The notes beneath the pieces were generated by a model, which had not been told where the DNA came from, searched no databases, and saw only the letters and a program-made list of their open reading frames with translations. Positions 50,472-59,742 of a DNA stretch of 64,000 nt are shown piece after piece; positions within the stretch are counted from its first letter, which is position 1; each line of letters starts with the position of its first letter. Made by a program: the position numbers and the translations under genes. Source of the DNA: Pseudodonghicola xiamenensis DSM 18339 (GTDB lineage: Bacteria; Pseudomonadota; Alphaproteobacteria; Rhodobacterales; Rhodobacteraceae); contig NZ_AUBS01000002.1 in NCBI RefSeq assembly GCF_000429365.1, forward strand, positions 360,099 to 424,098, read 5' to 3'.

Positions 50472-51248
50472 CTAAATCGTAGACAGATATCCACCGTCAA
50501 TGACTATACATTGACCAGTGACATAGGCGGAAGCCTTCCCCCCAAGAAACAGCACCGCCCCGATCAAATCGTCGAGTTTTCCCAGCCGCCCCAAGGGCAC
50601 CTTGGCTGTCATTGCCGCCACCCAATCGGGATCCTCATAGAACACATCGGTCAGCCCGGTATGGAAATATCCCGGCGCGATGGCATTCACCCGGATGCCT
50701 TTCGGCGCCCATTCCGCCGCCAGTGCCCGCGTCATCCCCAGCACCCCGGATTTCGACGCGCTGTAAGGCACCGCCGTCGGCACGCCGACGAAAGAAGTCA
50801 GAGAAGCCAGGTTGACGATCGCCCCGGCGCCACGCACCGCCATCCCCGCGGCCACCGTCTGAGCGACGAAAAACGCGCCTTTCAGGTTGGTATCGACAAT
50901 GCGATCCCACAGCGCTTCGTCGATATCGGCGGCGTCGCAAACCTGTTCGATCCCGGCATTGTTGATCAACACATCCACATCGCGCAGCCCGGCAAGCTGC
51001 GCCCGCACCGCGCCGACATCGCGCTGATCGATGCCGAGGCATTGCACCGCGGCCCCCAGATCACGTGCAGCAGCGGCCGTGTCGTCCAGAGATGCAGCAT
51101 CGCGCGCCGTCAGCACCAGATCGGCGCCCACCCGGGCAAAGCCCAGCGCCAACGCCTGCCCGATGCCCCGGCTTGCCCCGGTGACCAGAATCTTCCGGCC
51201 GCGAAACCCGAACTGCTCCGCCAGATATTTGTCGATTGAGTTATCCAT
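50472..51248 (-). CDS. Short-chain dehydrogenase/reductase
   Basis: 258 residues from ATG 51248 (a GTG at 51269 could add seven codons). Classical SDR: ILVTGASRGIGQALALGFAR (TGxxxGIG), DVLINNAGIEQV (NNAG), catalytic Ser-Tyr-Lys in VNLASLTSFVGVPTAVPYSA SK, then IRVNAIAPGYFHTGLTD. Resembles 3-oxoacyl-ACP/gluconate-type reductases; substrate unknown. Divergent from the hisC-like gene, sharing operator 2, and upstream of the importer operon with which it may be partly co-transcribed. Confidence 0.88.
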   Translation of the reverse strand: MDNSIDKYLAEQFGFRGRKILVTGASRGIGQALALGFARVGADLVLTARDAASLDDTAAAARDLGAAVQCLGIDQRDVGAVRAQLAGLRDVDVLINNAGIEQVCDAADIDEALWDRIVDTNLKGAFFVAQTVAAGMAVRGAGAIVNLASLTSFVGVPTAVPYSASKSGVLGMTRALAAEWAPKGIRVNAIAPGYFHTGLTDVFYEDPDWVAAMTAKVPLGRLGKLDDLIGAVLFLGGKASAYVTGQCIVIDGGYLSTI

Positions 51249-51269
51249 TCTCGCTTTCAACGCCCCCAC

Positions 51270-51285
51270 TATGTATATACTTAAT
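51270..51285. promoter_or_regulatory. HutC-type operator 2 (SDR/hisC divergent promoter)
   Basis: TATGTATATACTTAAT, identical over 16 bases to operator 3. Located 22 bases upstream of the SDR start and 39 bases upstream of the hisC-like start, so it can control both. Confidence 0.6.
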
Positions 51286-51323
51286 TATAAAACCTCATTC
51301 GCATCGCATCAACGGAGAGCTTC

Positions 51324-52442
51324 ATGACTGCGCCCCATGTGAAACTGCGCCCGGAACTCGCACCTTTACGAACCTACAATGCGGGCCTCAGCCTCGAGGC
51401 CGTCGCGGACCGCTGCGGCGGCGGCCCCATCGCCAAACTCGGTTCCAACGAAAACCCGCATGAAATCTCTCCCCAGGTCAAAGCCGCCATGGCTCAGGCC
51501 GTCGAAACGGCCTTTCTCTATCCCGATCCCACAGCCGGACGCCTGGCGCGAAAGATTTCCCACGAAACCGGCGTGGCTGTCGAGCGGATGATTTTCGGGG
51601 ACGGTTCAGAAGACCTTCTGAACGTGCTGGCCCGCACCCTGCTACAGCCCGGCGACGAGGTGGTGACATTGTACCCCTCTTTCCCGTTACATGAAGATTA
51701 CGCACAGATGATGGGCGCAGCGGTGACGCGAATCGAGCTGACCCACGACCACCGGATCGACATCGACGCGCTGCTTGCCGCCGCCGCCCGCCCGGTCCGG
51801 TTGATCCTACTGGCCAATCCGATGAACCCCGCCGGCCTGTGGCTGTCGGCCGATGACCTCGCCCGCCTGCTTGCCGCGCAACACCCCGATAGCGTGCTGT
51901 GCCTGGACGAGGCCTATGTCGAATACGCCAAGGGCGGCGATTTCGAACCAGCAACCCGCTGGCTGCGCGACCATGACAAGCCGCTGCTGATCCTGCGCAC
52001 GTTTTCAAAGGCTTACGGTCTTGCCGCCCTGCGCATTGGCTATGGGTTCAGCAACAGCGACGATCTGATCGGCGGCATGAATCTGGTCCGGACGCCGTTC
52101 AACGTCAACGCCGTGGCCCAGGCCGCGGCACTGGCCGCGCTGGATCAGCCCGAACATGTGGAGACCGGAGTTCGGGACAGTCTGGCCGAACGCGACCGGA
52201 TGGCGGCCGCCCTGAGCGATCTGGGCCTGACGGTGCTGCCGTCGAAAGGGAACTTCCTGTTCGTCGACTGTGGCCGGCCCGCGACCGAACTGGCCGATCG
52301 GCTGCTTGATGCCGGGGTGATCGTCAAACCCTGGAAACAAGAGGGATATGAGAGCTTCATTCGTGTTTCCGCCGGCCTGCCCCCTGAAAACACCCAGTTC
52401 CTCGACGCCTTGACCCGGCTGCTCGCCGCGCCAGGCCTGTGA
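51324..52442 (+). CDS. HisC-type PLP aminotransferase
   Basis: 372 residues. Class I/II aminotransferase with histidinol-phosphate-transaminase features: IAKLGSNENPHEISPQVKAA, FLYPDPTAGRLARKISHETG, PLP-binding LILLANPMNPAGLWLS, LCLDEAYVEYA, Lys in LRTFSKAYGLAALRIGYG, and VKPWKQEGYESFIRVSAG. In a hut cluster it is more likely to exchange imidazole-pyruvate or aromatic 2-oxo acids with amino acids than to make histidine. A second biosynthetic hisC elsewhere would support this. Confidence 0.88.
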   Translation: MTAPHVKLRPELAPLRTYNAGLSLEAVADRCGGGPIAKLGSNENPHEISPQVKAAMAQAVETAFLYPDPTAGRLARKISHETGVAVERMIFGDGSEDLLNVLARTLLQPGDEVVTLYPSFPLHEDYAQMMGAAVTRIELTHDHRIDIDALLAAAARPVRLILLANPMNPAGLWLSADDLARLLAAQHPDSVLCLDEAYVEYAKGGDFEPATRWLRDHDKPLLILRTFSKAYGLAALRIGYGFSNSDDLIGGMNLVRTPFNVNAVAQAAALAALDQPEHVETGVRDSLAERDRMAAALSDLGLTVLPSKGNFLFVDCGRPATELADRLLDAGVIVKPWKQEGYESFIRVSAGLPPENTQFLDALTRLLAAPGL

Positions 52443-52527
52443 TATCCTGGATGGGCGCCGCCGCATATCCGGCGCAGCGCCCTCCCTCGCAAAGCCGCTG
52501 CAGTTTCAGCTTTGCGCAGCGCTCAAT

Positions 52528-52543
52528 TATGTATATACTTAAT
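52528..52543 (+). promoter_or_regulatory. HutC-type operator 3 (hutI promoter)
   Basis: TATGTATATACTTAAT, 27 bases before the hutI GTG start, in the 127-base gap after hisC. With flanks (ATTATGTATATACTTAAT) it is an 18-base palindrome with one mismatched pair. Confidence 0.65.
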
Positions 52544-52569
52544 GAAAACTCCAACAGCAGGAGAGAGTC

Positions 52570-53763
52570 GTGTCGCGCAAACGCATCTGGATCAACGCCA
52601 GGCTGGGCCCCAGCCTCTCCGGAACGGAGCACCTGCAAGACATCGTCGTCGAAGGCGGACGCATTGCCGCCATCGGCGCCGGGCTGTCCCGCGACGGCGG
52701 CGAAATCCACGACTGCGACGGCCGGCTGGTGACCCCCGCCTTCATCGACAGCCATACTCATCTGGTTCATGGCGGCGACCGCGCGCGGGAGTTCGAAATG
52801 CGACTCGAGGGGGCCAGCTATGAAGAAATCGCCCGCGCCGGCGGCGGCATCGCCGCCTCGATGCGCGACACCCGCGGGCTCGATGTCGACGGGCTGGTGG
52901 CACAAAGCCTGCCCAGGCTCGATGCGCTACTTGCAGAAGGCTGTTCGACCGTGGAAATCAAATCCGGCTACGGGCTGACCGTCGAGACCGAGCTGACCAT
53001 GCTGCGCGCGGCCCGTGCCCTGGCCGACCGCCGCGCCGTGCGGATCAAGACCACCTGGCTGGCCGCCCATGCCATGCCCCCTGATTTCGATGGCAGTAAA
53101 TCGGATTATATCCATGAGGTGGCGATCAAGGGGCTCGACCGCGCGCACGCCGAGGGGCTGGTGGACGCGGTGGATGCCTTCTGCGAGGGGATCGCCTTTT
53201 CGGCGGCAGAGATCGAACCGCTGTTCGATCGCGCCCGCGCGCTCGGCCTGCCCGTCAAACTTCATACCGAACAGCTCAGCCGATCCGGCGGCACCGACCT
53301 CGCTGCACGCTATGGTGCGCTATCGGTCGATCACTTCGAATATGCCGGCGCCGAAGAAGTCGCGGCGATCCGCGCCTCGGGCACTGTGGCAGTTCTGCTG
53401 CCCGGCGCCTTCTACATGTTGCGTGAAACCCGCAAGCCTCCGCTGGATCTGCTGCGCCAGGCCGGCGTTCCGATCGCGCTGGCGACCGACTGCAACCCTG
53501 GCACCTCTCCGATCAGCTCACTTCTGCTGACGATGAACATGGGGGCGGTCCTGTTCGGAATGACTGTCCGGGAATGCCTGCAGGCCGTCACCGCGAATGC
53601 CGCCCGCGCGCTCGGGCTGACGGAAGAAACCGGGCGATTGCTGCCCGGGCTCTCCGCCGATTTCACGATCTGGGATGCCGCGTCGCCGGCGCAACTGGTG
53701 AACCGGGCAGGCTTCAATCCGCTCCACACCCGTATCTTCAAAGGATCCGTTCAGAATGGTTGA
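52570..53763 (+). CDS. hutI: Imidazolonepropionase
   Basis: 397 residues from GTG 52570 (AGGAGAG upstream). Amidohydrolase: metal motif [91 protein letters not shown] and the metal Asp in [20 protein letters not shown]. Hydrolyses imidazolone-5-propionate to N-formimino-L-glutamate, third step of histidine degradation. Its stop overlaps the hutH start. Confidence 0.95.
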   Translation: MSRKRIWINARLGPSLSGTEHLQDIVVEGGRIAAIGAGLSRDGGEIHDCDGRLVTPAFIDSHTHLVHGGDRAREFEMRLEGASYEEIARAGGGIAASMRDTRGLDVDGLVAQSLPRLDALLAEGCSTVEIKSGYGLTVETELTMLRAARALADRRAVRIKTTWLAAHAMPPDFDGSKSDYIHEVAIKGLDRAHAEGLVDAVDAFCEGIAFSAAEIEPLFDRARALGLPVKLHTEQLSRSGGTDLAARYGALSVDHFEYAGAEEVAAIRASGTVAVLLPGAFYMLRETRKPPLDLLRQAGVPIALATDCNPGTSPISSLLLTMNMGAVLFGMTVRECLQAVTANAARALGLTEETGRLLPGLSADFTIWDAASPAQLVNRAGFNPLHTRIFKGSVQNG

Positions 53764-55285
53764 AATCCTTATCCCCGGCGCCGTGACGCTGAAGACGCTT
53801 GCGAAAATCTACTGGCAACAATGCCCTGCCGCCCTGTCCGACACGGCGTTTCCCCGGATGGAGCGCGCCGCCGCCCGGATCGAAGAGGTCGCCGCGGGCA
53901 ACGCACCGGTTTACGGGGTGAATACCGGCTTTGGCAAACTCGCCTCGATCCGCATCGAAGCGGCGGACGTGGCGACATTGCAGCGCAACCTGATCCTGTC
54001 GCATTGCTGCGGTGTCGGCGCCCCTCTCCCCCCCGAAATCGTGCGGCTGATCATGACGCTCAAGCTGATGTCGCTGGGGCGCGGGGCGTCGGGCATCCGC
54101 ACCGAGGTGGTCCGGCTGATCCAGGCAATGCTGGAACGGGGCGTGCTGCCCTTGATCCCGGAAAAGGGATCGGTCGGCGCATCCGGTGACCTGGCGCCGC
54201 TGGCCCATATGACCGCCGTGCTAATCGGCGAGGGCGAGGTGCTCTATCAGGGCCACCCCCTGCCCGGCAGGGCGGCGCTGGAACAGGCCGGGCTCGCCCC
54301 GATCTCCCTTTCGGCGAAAGAGGGGCTGGCGCTGATCAATGGCACCCAGGTCTCGACCGCCCTGGCCCTGGCGGGATTGTTCCGCGCCACCCGGGCGTTG
54401 CAGGGGTCGATCGTGACCGGCGCGCTGTCGACCGATGCGGCGATGGGTTCCACTGCGCCCTTCGCCGCCGAAATCCACGACCTGCGCGGACATCAGGGCC
54501 AGATCGACGTGGCCGGCGCGCTGCGTCATCTGCTGGATGGATCGGAAATCCGCAACAGCCATGTCGATAACGACGAACGGGTGCAGGATCCCTATTGCCT
54601 GCGCTGCCATCCCCAGGTCTCCGGCGCCTGTCTCGATCTACTGCGCCAGGCTGCCCGGACACTCGAGATCGAGGCCAATGCCGCCACCGACAACCCGCTG
54701 GTACTGTCGGACGGCGAGGTCGTCTCGGGCGGGAACTTCCATGCCGAGCCGGTGGCCTTCGCCGCCGACCAGATCGCGCTGGCAGTGGCCGAAATCGGTG
54801 CCATTGCCCAACGCCGCATCGCCATGCTGGTCGACCCGGCGCTGAGCTTCGGCCTTCCTGGGTTCCTCACTCCGAAACCCGGGCTCAACTCCGGGCTGAT
54901 GATTGCCGAAGTGACCTCTGCCGCCTTGATGAGCGAGAACAAGCAGCTCGCCCATCCGGCCTCGGTCGATTCGACCCCGACCTCTGCCAATCAGGAAGAC
55001 CACGTGTCGATGGCCTGCCATGGTGCCCGGCGCTTGCTGCAGATGACGCAGAACCTGTTTCACATCGTCGGGATCGAAGCACTGACCGCGGCGCAGGGGA
55101 TCGACCTGCGCGGGCCACTGCGGACCTCGCCAGTACTGAACCAGGCGATCACCAGCCTCCGGGCCGAGGTTCCGCCACTGACCGAGGATCGCTATATGGC
55201 ACCGGACCTGTCCGCGGCGACCGACCTGATCCACAGCGGCGCCCTGGTCTCGGATGTCGCGCAGCATCTGCCGGACGTCTTCTGA
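53756..55285 (+). CDS. hutH: Histidine ammonia-lyase
   Basis: 509 residues. The MIO cofactor forms from Ala142-Ser143-Gly144 in [15 protein letters not shown]; catalytic Tyr53 in [15 protein letters not shown]. Also [55 protein letters not shown] and [15 protein letters not shown]. Deaminates histidine to urocanate. Typical full length; starts 8 bases inside hutI. Missing from the cluster is the enzyme for formimino-glutamate. Confidence 0.97.
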   Translation: MVEILIPGAVTLKTLAKIYWQQCPAALSDTAFPRMERAAARIEEVAAGNAPVYGVNTGFGKLASIRIEAADVATLQRNLILSHCCGVGAPLPPEIVRLIMTLKLMSLGRGASGIRTEVVRLIQAMLERGVLPLIPEKGSVGASGDLAPLAHMTAVLIGEGEVLYQGHPLPGRAALEQAGLAPISLSAKEGLALINGTQVSTALALAGLFRATRALQGSIVTGALSTDAAMGSTAPFAAEIHDLRGHQGQIDVAGALRHLLDGSEIRNSHVDNDERVQDPYCLRCHPQVSGACLDLLRQAARTLEIEANAATDNPLVLSDGEVVSGGNFHAEPVAFAADQIALAVAEIGAIAQRRIAMLVDPALSFGLPGFLTPKPGLNSGLMIAEVTSAALMSENKQLAHPASVDSTPTSANQEDHVSMACHGARRLLQMTQNLFHIVGIEALTAAQGIDLRGPLRTSPVLNQAITSLRAEVPPLTEDRYMAPDLSAATDLIHSGALVSDVAQHLPDVF

Positions 55286-55389
55286 CATGCCAATCTTCTC
55301 CCCCAGCGCGGACCGCCGCAGCCGGCCGACCAAACGCCTGACGACATCCTGATTGCGGCCGAGGCCGCGCCCCACTGAAAGGATTCCCC

Positions 55390-57090
55390 ATGAGCACCTC
55401 CCGTCACAACACCCGCGACATATTTCCGCCCACCGGCCCCGAGCTGAACGCCAAGAGCTGGCAGACCGAAGCGCCGCTGCGCATGCTGATGAACAACCTG
55501 CACCCGGATGTGGCGGAAAACCCGCATGAGCTGGTGGTCTATGGCGGCATCGGTCGCGCCGCGCGCACCTGGGAGGATTTCGACGTCATCGTCGCAACGC
55601 TCAAGGATCTGGAAGCCGATGAAACCCTGGTCGTGCAATCCGGCAAGCCCATCGCGGTCATCCGCACCCATGCCGATGCGCCCCGGGTGCTGATCGCCAA
55701 CTCAAACCTGGTGCCGCATTGGGCCACATGGGAGCATTTCAACGAGCTCGATAAGAAAGGCCTGATGATGTACGGTCAGATGACCGCCGGCTCCTGGATC
55801 TATATCGGGGCACAGGGCATCGTGCAGGGCACGTATGAGACCTTCGCAGAGGCCGGGCGCCAGCATTACGACGGCAAACTTACCGGCAAGTGGATCCTGA
55901 CCGGAGGCTTGGGCGGCATGGGTGGCGCGCAGCCGCTGGCCGCGGTCATGGCAGGCGCCTGCTGTCTGGCGGTGGAATGCGACGAGGACCACGCCGATTT
56001 CCGCATTCGCACCCGCTATTGCGACGAGAAGACTCATTCGCTGGACGAGGCGCTGGCGATGATCGAACGCTGGACCATAGCCGGAGAAGCGAAATCCGTC
56101 GCGCTGATCGGCAATGCCGCCGAGGTTTTTCCCGAAATCCTGCGCCGGATGCAGGCCGGAGAGCCGCTGCCGAACGGGCGCCCCGATATCGTCACCGACC
56201 AGACCTCTGCGCATGATCCCTACCACGGCTACTTGCCGAAGGGCTGGACCGTCGCCGAATGGCGTGCCCGGCAGGAAAGCGAACCTGAAGAGGTGAACCG
56301 CGCGGCGCGGGCCTCGATGAAGGATCACGTGGCGGCCATGGTCGGCTTCTGGAACGCCGGTATTCCGACGCTCGATTACGGCAACAACATCCGGCAGATG
56401 GCCAAGGAAGAGGGGTTGGAGGACGCCTTCGCCTTCCCCGGCTTCGTGCCCGCATATATCCGGCCACTGTTCTGCCGGGGCATCGGCCCGTTCCGCTGGG
56501 CCGCGCTGTCAGGCGACCCCGAGGATATCTATAAGACCGATCAGGCCATGCGGGAGCTGTTCCCCGAAAACACCCATCTGCACCGCTGGCTCGACATGGC
56601 ACGCGACCGGATCGCTTTTCAGGGCCTGCCTGCCCGTATCTGCTGGATCGGGTTGGGCGACCGCCACCGCGCCGGGCTGAAGTTCAACGAAATGGTCGCC
56701 TCGGGCGAGCTGAAGGCGCCGGTGGTGATCGGACGCGATCACCTCGATAGCGGATCGGTCGCCTCCCCCAACCGCGAGACCGAGGCCATGCGCGACGGGT
56801 CGGACGCGGTCTCCGACTGGCCGCTTCTGAATGCGCTAGTGAACACCGCGTCGGGGGCGACCTGGGTGTCGCTGCATCATGGCGGAGGCGTCGGCATGGG
56901 CTTTTCGCAACACGCCGGGGTGGTGATCTGTGCCGATGGCACCCCCGAGGCCGCCAAACGGCTGGAGAGGGTCCTGTGGAACGATCCGGCCTCGGGCGTC
57001 TGGCGCCACGCCGATGCCGGCTATCCCGAGGCGATCGAATGCGCCCGGGAACACGGGCTGCGGCTGCCGCGCATTCTGGGAGAGAAATGA
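55390..57090 (+). CDS. hutU: Urocanate hydratase
   Basis: 566 residues. NAD-binding [58 protein letters not shown], active-site Cys region [40 protein letters not shown] and the C-terminal [20 protein letters not shown]. Converts urocanate to imidazolone propionate with tightly bound NAD. 104 bases after hutH. Its TGA overlaps the start of hutD. Confidence 0.97.
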   Translation: MSTSRHNTRDIFPPTGPELNAKSWQTEAPLRMLMNNLHPDVAENPHELVVYGGIGRAARTWEDFDVIVATLKDLEADETLVVQSGKPIAVIRTHADAPRVLIANSNLVPHWATWEHFNELDKKGLMMYGQMTAGSWIYIGAQGIVQGTYETFAEAGRQHYDGKLTGKWILTGGLGGMGGAQPLAAVMAGACCLAVECDEDHADFRIRTRYCDEKTHSLDEALAMIERWTIAGEAKSVALIGNAAEVFPEILRRMQAGEPLPNGRPDIVTDQTSAHDPYHGYLPKGWTVAEWRARQESEPEEVNRAARASMKDHVAAMVGFWNAGIPTLDYGNNIRQMAKEEGLEDAFAFPGFVPAYIRPLFCRGIGPFRWAALSGDPEDIYKTDQAMRELFPENTHLHRWLDMARDRIAFQGLPARICWIGLGDRHRAGLKFNEMVASGELKAPVVIGRDHLDSGSVASPNRETEAMRDGSDAVSDWPLLNALVNTASGATWVSLHHGGGVGMGFSQHAGVVICADGTPEAAKRLERVLWNDPASGVWRHADAGYPEAIECAREHGLRLPRILGEK

Positions 57091-57650
57091 TGACCCGCCC
57101 CGAGCAGCTCCTCCGCGCGGCCGAACGGCCGTTCACCCCTTGGAAAAACGGAGGCGGGCTGACCGCCGAAGTGCTCTGTGTCCCGCAGGGCGCAGGGTTC
57201 GACGCATTCGACTGGCGCATCAGCACCGCCCGGGTGACACAATCCGGGCCATTTTCCATCTTTCCCGGTGTCGAACGATCCCTCAGCGTGATTGCTGGCG
57301 GCGCCATGATACTGCACTTCGGGGATGGTGCCGATATCACCATCTCGCGCCAGAGCGAGGCAGTGGCCTTTTCCGGCTCCCGCCCCTGCGAGGCCGAGCT
57401 TCAGGGCGAACCGCTGCTCGATCTCAATGTGATGGTGCGTGCACCCTATGCCTGTTCGGTACGGGCACCCGATCAGCCCGGCGTCTGCTCCGGCCCGGTG
57501 GTGGCGCGTTACCTCTTCGCACTCACAGAGATCCCCGCGCTGGGGCTGGAGACGCATGATCTGGCAGTTCTGAACGGGATGCCAGAAACAGCCTGGGCCG
57601 ATCTTCCGGGTGACGATGCCCGGCTGATCGAGATCAGCGGGAGGACCTAA
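57087..57650 (+). CDS. hutD: HutD-family protein
   Basis: 187 residues from the double ATG at 57087/57090 (GGGAG upstream), overlapping hutU. HutD bicupin-like protein: [40 protein letters not shown] and [20 protein letters not shown], then [20 protein letters not shown]. HutD is a small accessory of hut operons thought to moderate pathway activity. Stop codon overlaps that of the convergent hutC by 4 bases. Confidence 0.88.
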   Translation: MMTRPEQLLRAAERPFTPWKNGGGLTAEVLCVPQGAGFDAFDWRISTARVTQSGPFSIFPGVERSLSVIAGGAMILHFGDGADITISRQSEAVAFSGSRPCEAELQGEPLLDLNVMVRAPYACSVRAPDQPGVCSGPVVARYLFALTEIPALGLETHDLAVLNGMPETAWADLPGDDARLIEISGRT

Positions 57651-58405
57651 GACCGCGGGCCAGCGCCACCCGCCGGCAGGCCGGGTTCGAACTCGGCCAC
57701 AAGCTGGTGCATCTCGCCGGGATAAAGCAAGCGCACATAGGTGACCCAATCCTGACCGACCTTGGTCTTGCGCAGGATTTCCAGCCCGGCGCCGCCCACT
57801 GGCAGCTCGAGAAGCTTGGCGTCGCGACCGCTGGCATTGATCGCCCGCACCTTGTGGCTGGCCTTGCTCCACGGCATGGATTTCAACAGCCAGATGCCCG
57901 GGCTCTGACGACTGAAATCCTCACCCTGGGCGGCGGTCACGACGTTGAGGTTGATGATCCGCGTTTCCAGACAAAAGGGCTCCTGCCGCGCCAGATGCAG
58001 CCCCTGGATATAGAGAACGTTCGCGATATCCTCTGACGAGGGTACATCCAGACTGCGCCGCTCCAGCTCACTGACGGTGCGGGTCTCGCATTGCAGCAGC
58101 TTCCAGTCGTAGGGCAACCCGAGCGCCTGGACTTCTTCCTCGATGTCGTTGATTTCCATCACCGCCGATTGCGCCCGCGGCTGCGCCACAAAGGTGCCGC
58201 GCCGCTTGCGCCGGATCAGGAAACCCTCTTGCGCAAGCTGGGTCAGAACCTTGTTCATGGTCATCCGCGACACGCCGTAGCTTTCGGCAAGCTCGGTTTC
58301 CTTGGCCAGATGATAACCCGGCTGCCAAACCCCTTCGACGATCTTCTGGCGCAGGTCCTCGAGGATCCGGGCATGATGGGTATCGGCCTGGCGCACGGAT
58401 GTCAT
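57647..58405 (-). CDS. hutC: GntR-family histidine utilisation repressor HutC
   Basis: 252 residues. N-terminal winged helix: IVEGVWQPGYHLAKETELAE, SYGVSRMTMNKVLTQLAQEG and LIRRKRRGTFVAQPRAQSAV; C-terminal UTRA ligand domain with CETRTVSELERRSLDVPSSE, LHLARQEPFCLETRIINLNV and the end VTYVRLLYPGEMHQLVAEFE. HutC of this family is inactivated by urocanate. No GTATATAC site precedes its own start, so autoregulation is not indicated by that motif. Confidence 0.9.
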   Translation of the reverse strand: MTSVRQADTHHARILEDLRQKIVEGVWQPGYHLAKETELAESYGVSRMTMNKVLTQLAQEGFLIRRKRRGTFVAQPRAQSAVMEINDIEEEVQALGLPYDWKLLQCETRTVSELERRSLDVPSSEDIANVLYIQGLHLARQEPFCLETRIINLNVVTAAQGEDFSRQSPGIWLLKSMPWSKASHKVRAINASGRDAKLLELPVGGAGLEILRKTKVGQDWVTYVRLLYPGEMHQLVAEFEPGLPAGGAGPRS

Positions 58406-58628
58406 GTGCCGCAGTCCCTCCTGATGCAGGCGTGTTCAGGCCCTCCCCCTGCGGGAGCCTGTCTTCTTATGTGCAGACCCGAAAGAAAGATGCAAAGCGA
58501 TTCAGGGAATTGGCTGCCCGCGACACCGGCTGCCGCCGCCTGCGCGGGCTTCTCGCCATCAGTATCCCTCCGCTCCGCTGAGGCCTGCCGCAACGATCCG
58601 CATTGCGATCGCGACATGGGCCGAGGGC

Positions 58629-59741
58629 CTATTTCAGAAACCGCCGGAAATAATGCAGCGAGATCGAGAACAGCGCCGCGCCGATCCCCGCAAGCCAGAT
58701 CATCTGCGGCCAGATCACGTCGAGCCCGGCCCCCCGGAACAGCACGGATTGCGACAGGATCACATAATGGGTGTTGGGGGCGAACAGCATGATGTCCTGC
58801 ACCAATTGCGGCATCGATTCCCGGGGCGTCTGCGCCCCAGACAGCACCTGCAGCGGCAAGAGCACCAGGATCATCAGAATCCCGAACTGCGGCATCGACC
58901 CCGCCACGGTCGCCAGGAAAATCCCCAGCGACGCGGTGGCAAAAAGGTGCAGTGCCGTCCCCAGCAGGAAAAGCGCCAAGGATCCGTTGACCGGAATGCC
59001 CAGCAGCCATTCGCACATGACCACCAGGGAAAACGCGGTTCCCACCAGCACCACCAGGCTCATCGACCAGATTTTGGACACCATGATCTCAAGCGGTGTC
59101 ACCGGCATGACCAGAAGATGTTCGATGGTCCCATGTTCGCGTTCGCGGATCAGTGCAGCGCCAGCCAAGACAAGCGCCAGCAGGGTCACACTGTCGGAAA
59201 TGCCCATGATCGCCTGGAACCAGCCGCCGTTCAGGGTAGGATTGTAACGGGCACGCAGCACCAGATCGGCCGAGGGCGGTTCGGACGACCGGTAGTGATT
59301 GAGGAATTCATTCACCTCGGCGGCGACGATCTGCTGCACATAACCCGAGCCTGAGAACGCCTGCGCCATCCGCGTCGCATCGACGTTGAGCTGAATTTCG
59401 GGCACCTTGCCCGCCAGAAGATCACGCTGGAACCCCGGCGGGATATCAAGGGCAAAGGTATCGCGCCCCTCATCCATCCGGCGATCCATCTCGCCCTGGG
59501 TGATCAGGACCGGCGGGGTGAAATAGGGCGGCTGAAACGCCTGGATGATCCGGTTCGACACTGGCGAATCGTCTTCATCCACCACCGAGATGGGGGCCCG
59601 GTTCAACGTTTCGATCACCGCCGTGGCCGAGGTGTAGATCTGCACAGTAAACGAGAAGACCACCAGAAACATCATGATCGGATCGCGCAGGAGGCCCCGG
59701 ATCTCCTTGATCCCGAGATTCAGGATATTGACCAGATCCAT
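58629..59741 (-). CDS. ABC-2 type transporter permease (YhhJ type)
   Basis: 370 residues. TM1 about 22-44, a periplasmic domain of about 130 residues, then four or five membrane segments (SVTLLALVLAGAALIREREH, LVVLVGTAFSLVVMCEWLLG, LGTALHLFATASLGIFLATV, QFGILMILVLLPLQVLSGAQ). The motif REREHGTIEHLLVMPVTPLE is typical of ABC-2 permeases of the YhhJ/YbhR class. Ends 1 base before the ABC ATPase gene's stop region; third gene of the exporter. Confidence 0.88.
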   Translation of the reverse strand: MDLVNILNLGIKEIRGLLRDPIMMFLVVFSFTVQIYTSATAVIETLNRAPISVVDEDDSPVSNRIIQAFQPPYFTPPVLITQGEMDRRMDEGRDTFALDIPPGFQRDLLAGKVPEIQLNVDATRMAQAFSGSGYVQQIVAAEVNEFLNHYRSSEPPSADLVLRARYNPTLNGGWFQAIMGISDSVTLLALVLAGAALIREREHGTIEHLLVMPVTPLEIMVSKIWSMSLVVLVGTAFSLVVMCEWLLGIPVNGSLALFLLGTALHLFATASLGIFLATVAGSMPQFGILMILVLLPLQVLSGAQTPRESMPQLVQDIMLFAPNTHYVILSQSVLFRGAGLDVIWPQMIWLAGIGAALFSISLHYFRRFLK

Positions 59742-59742
59742 C

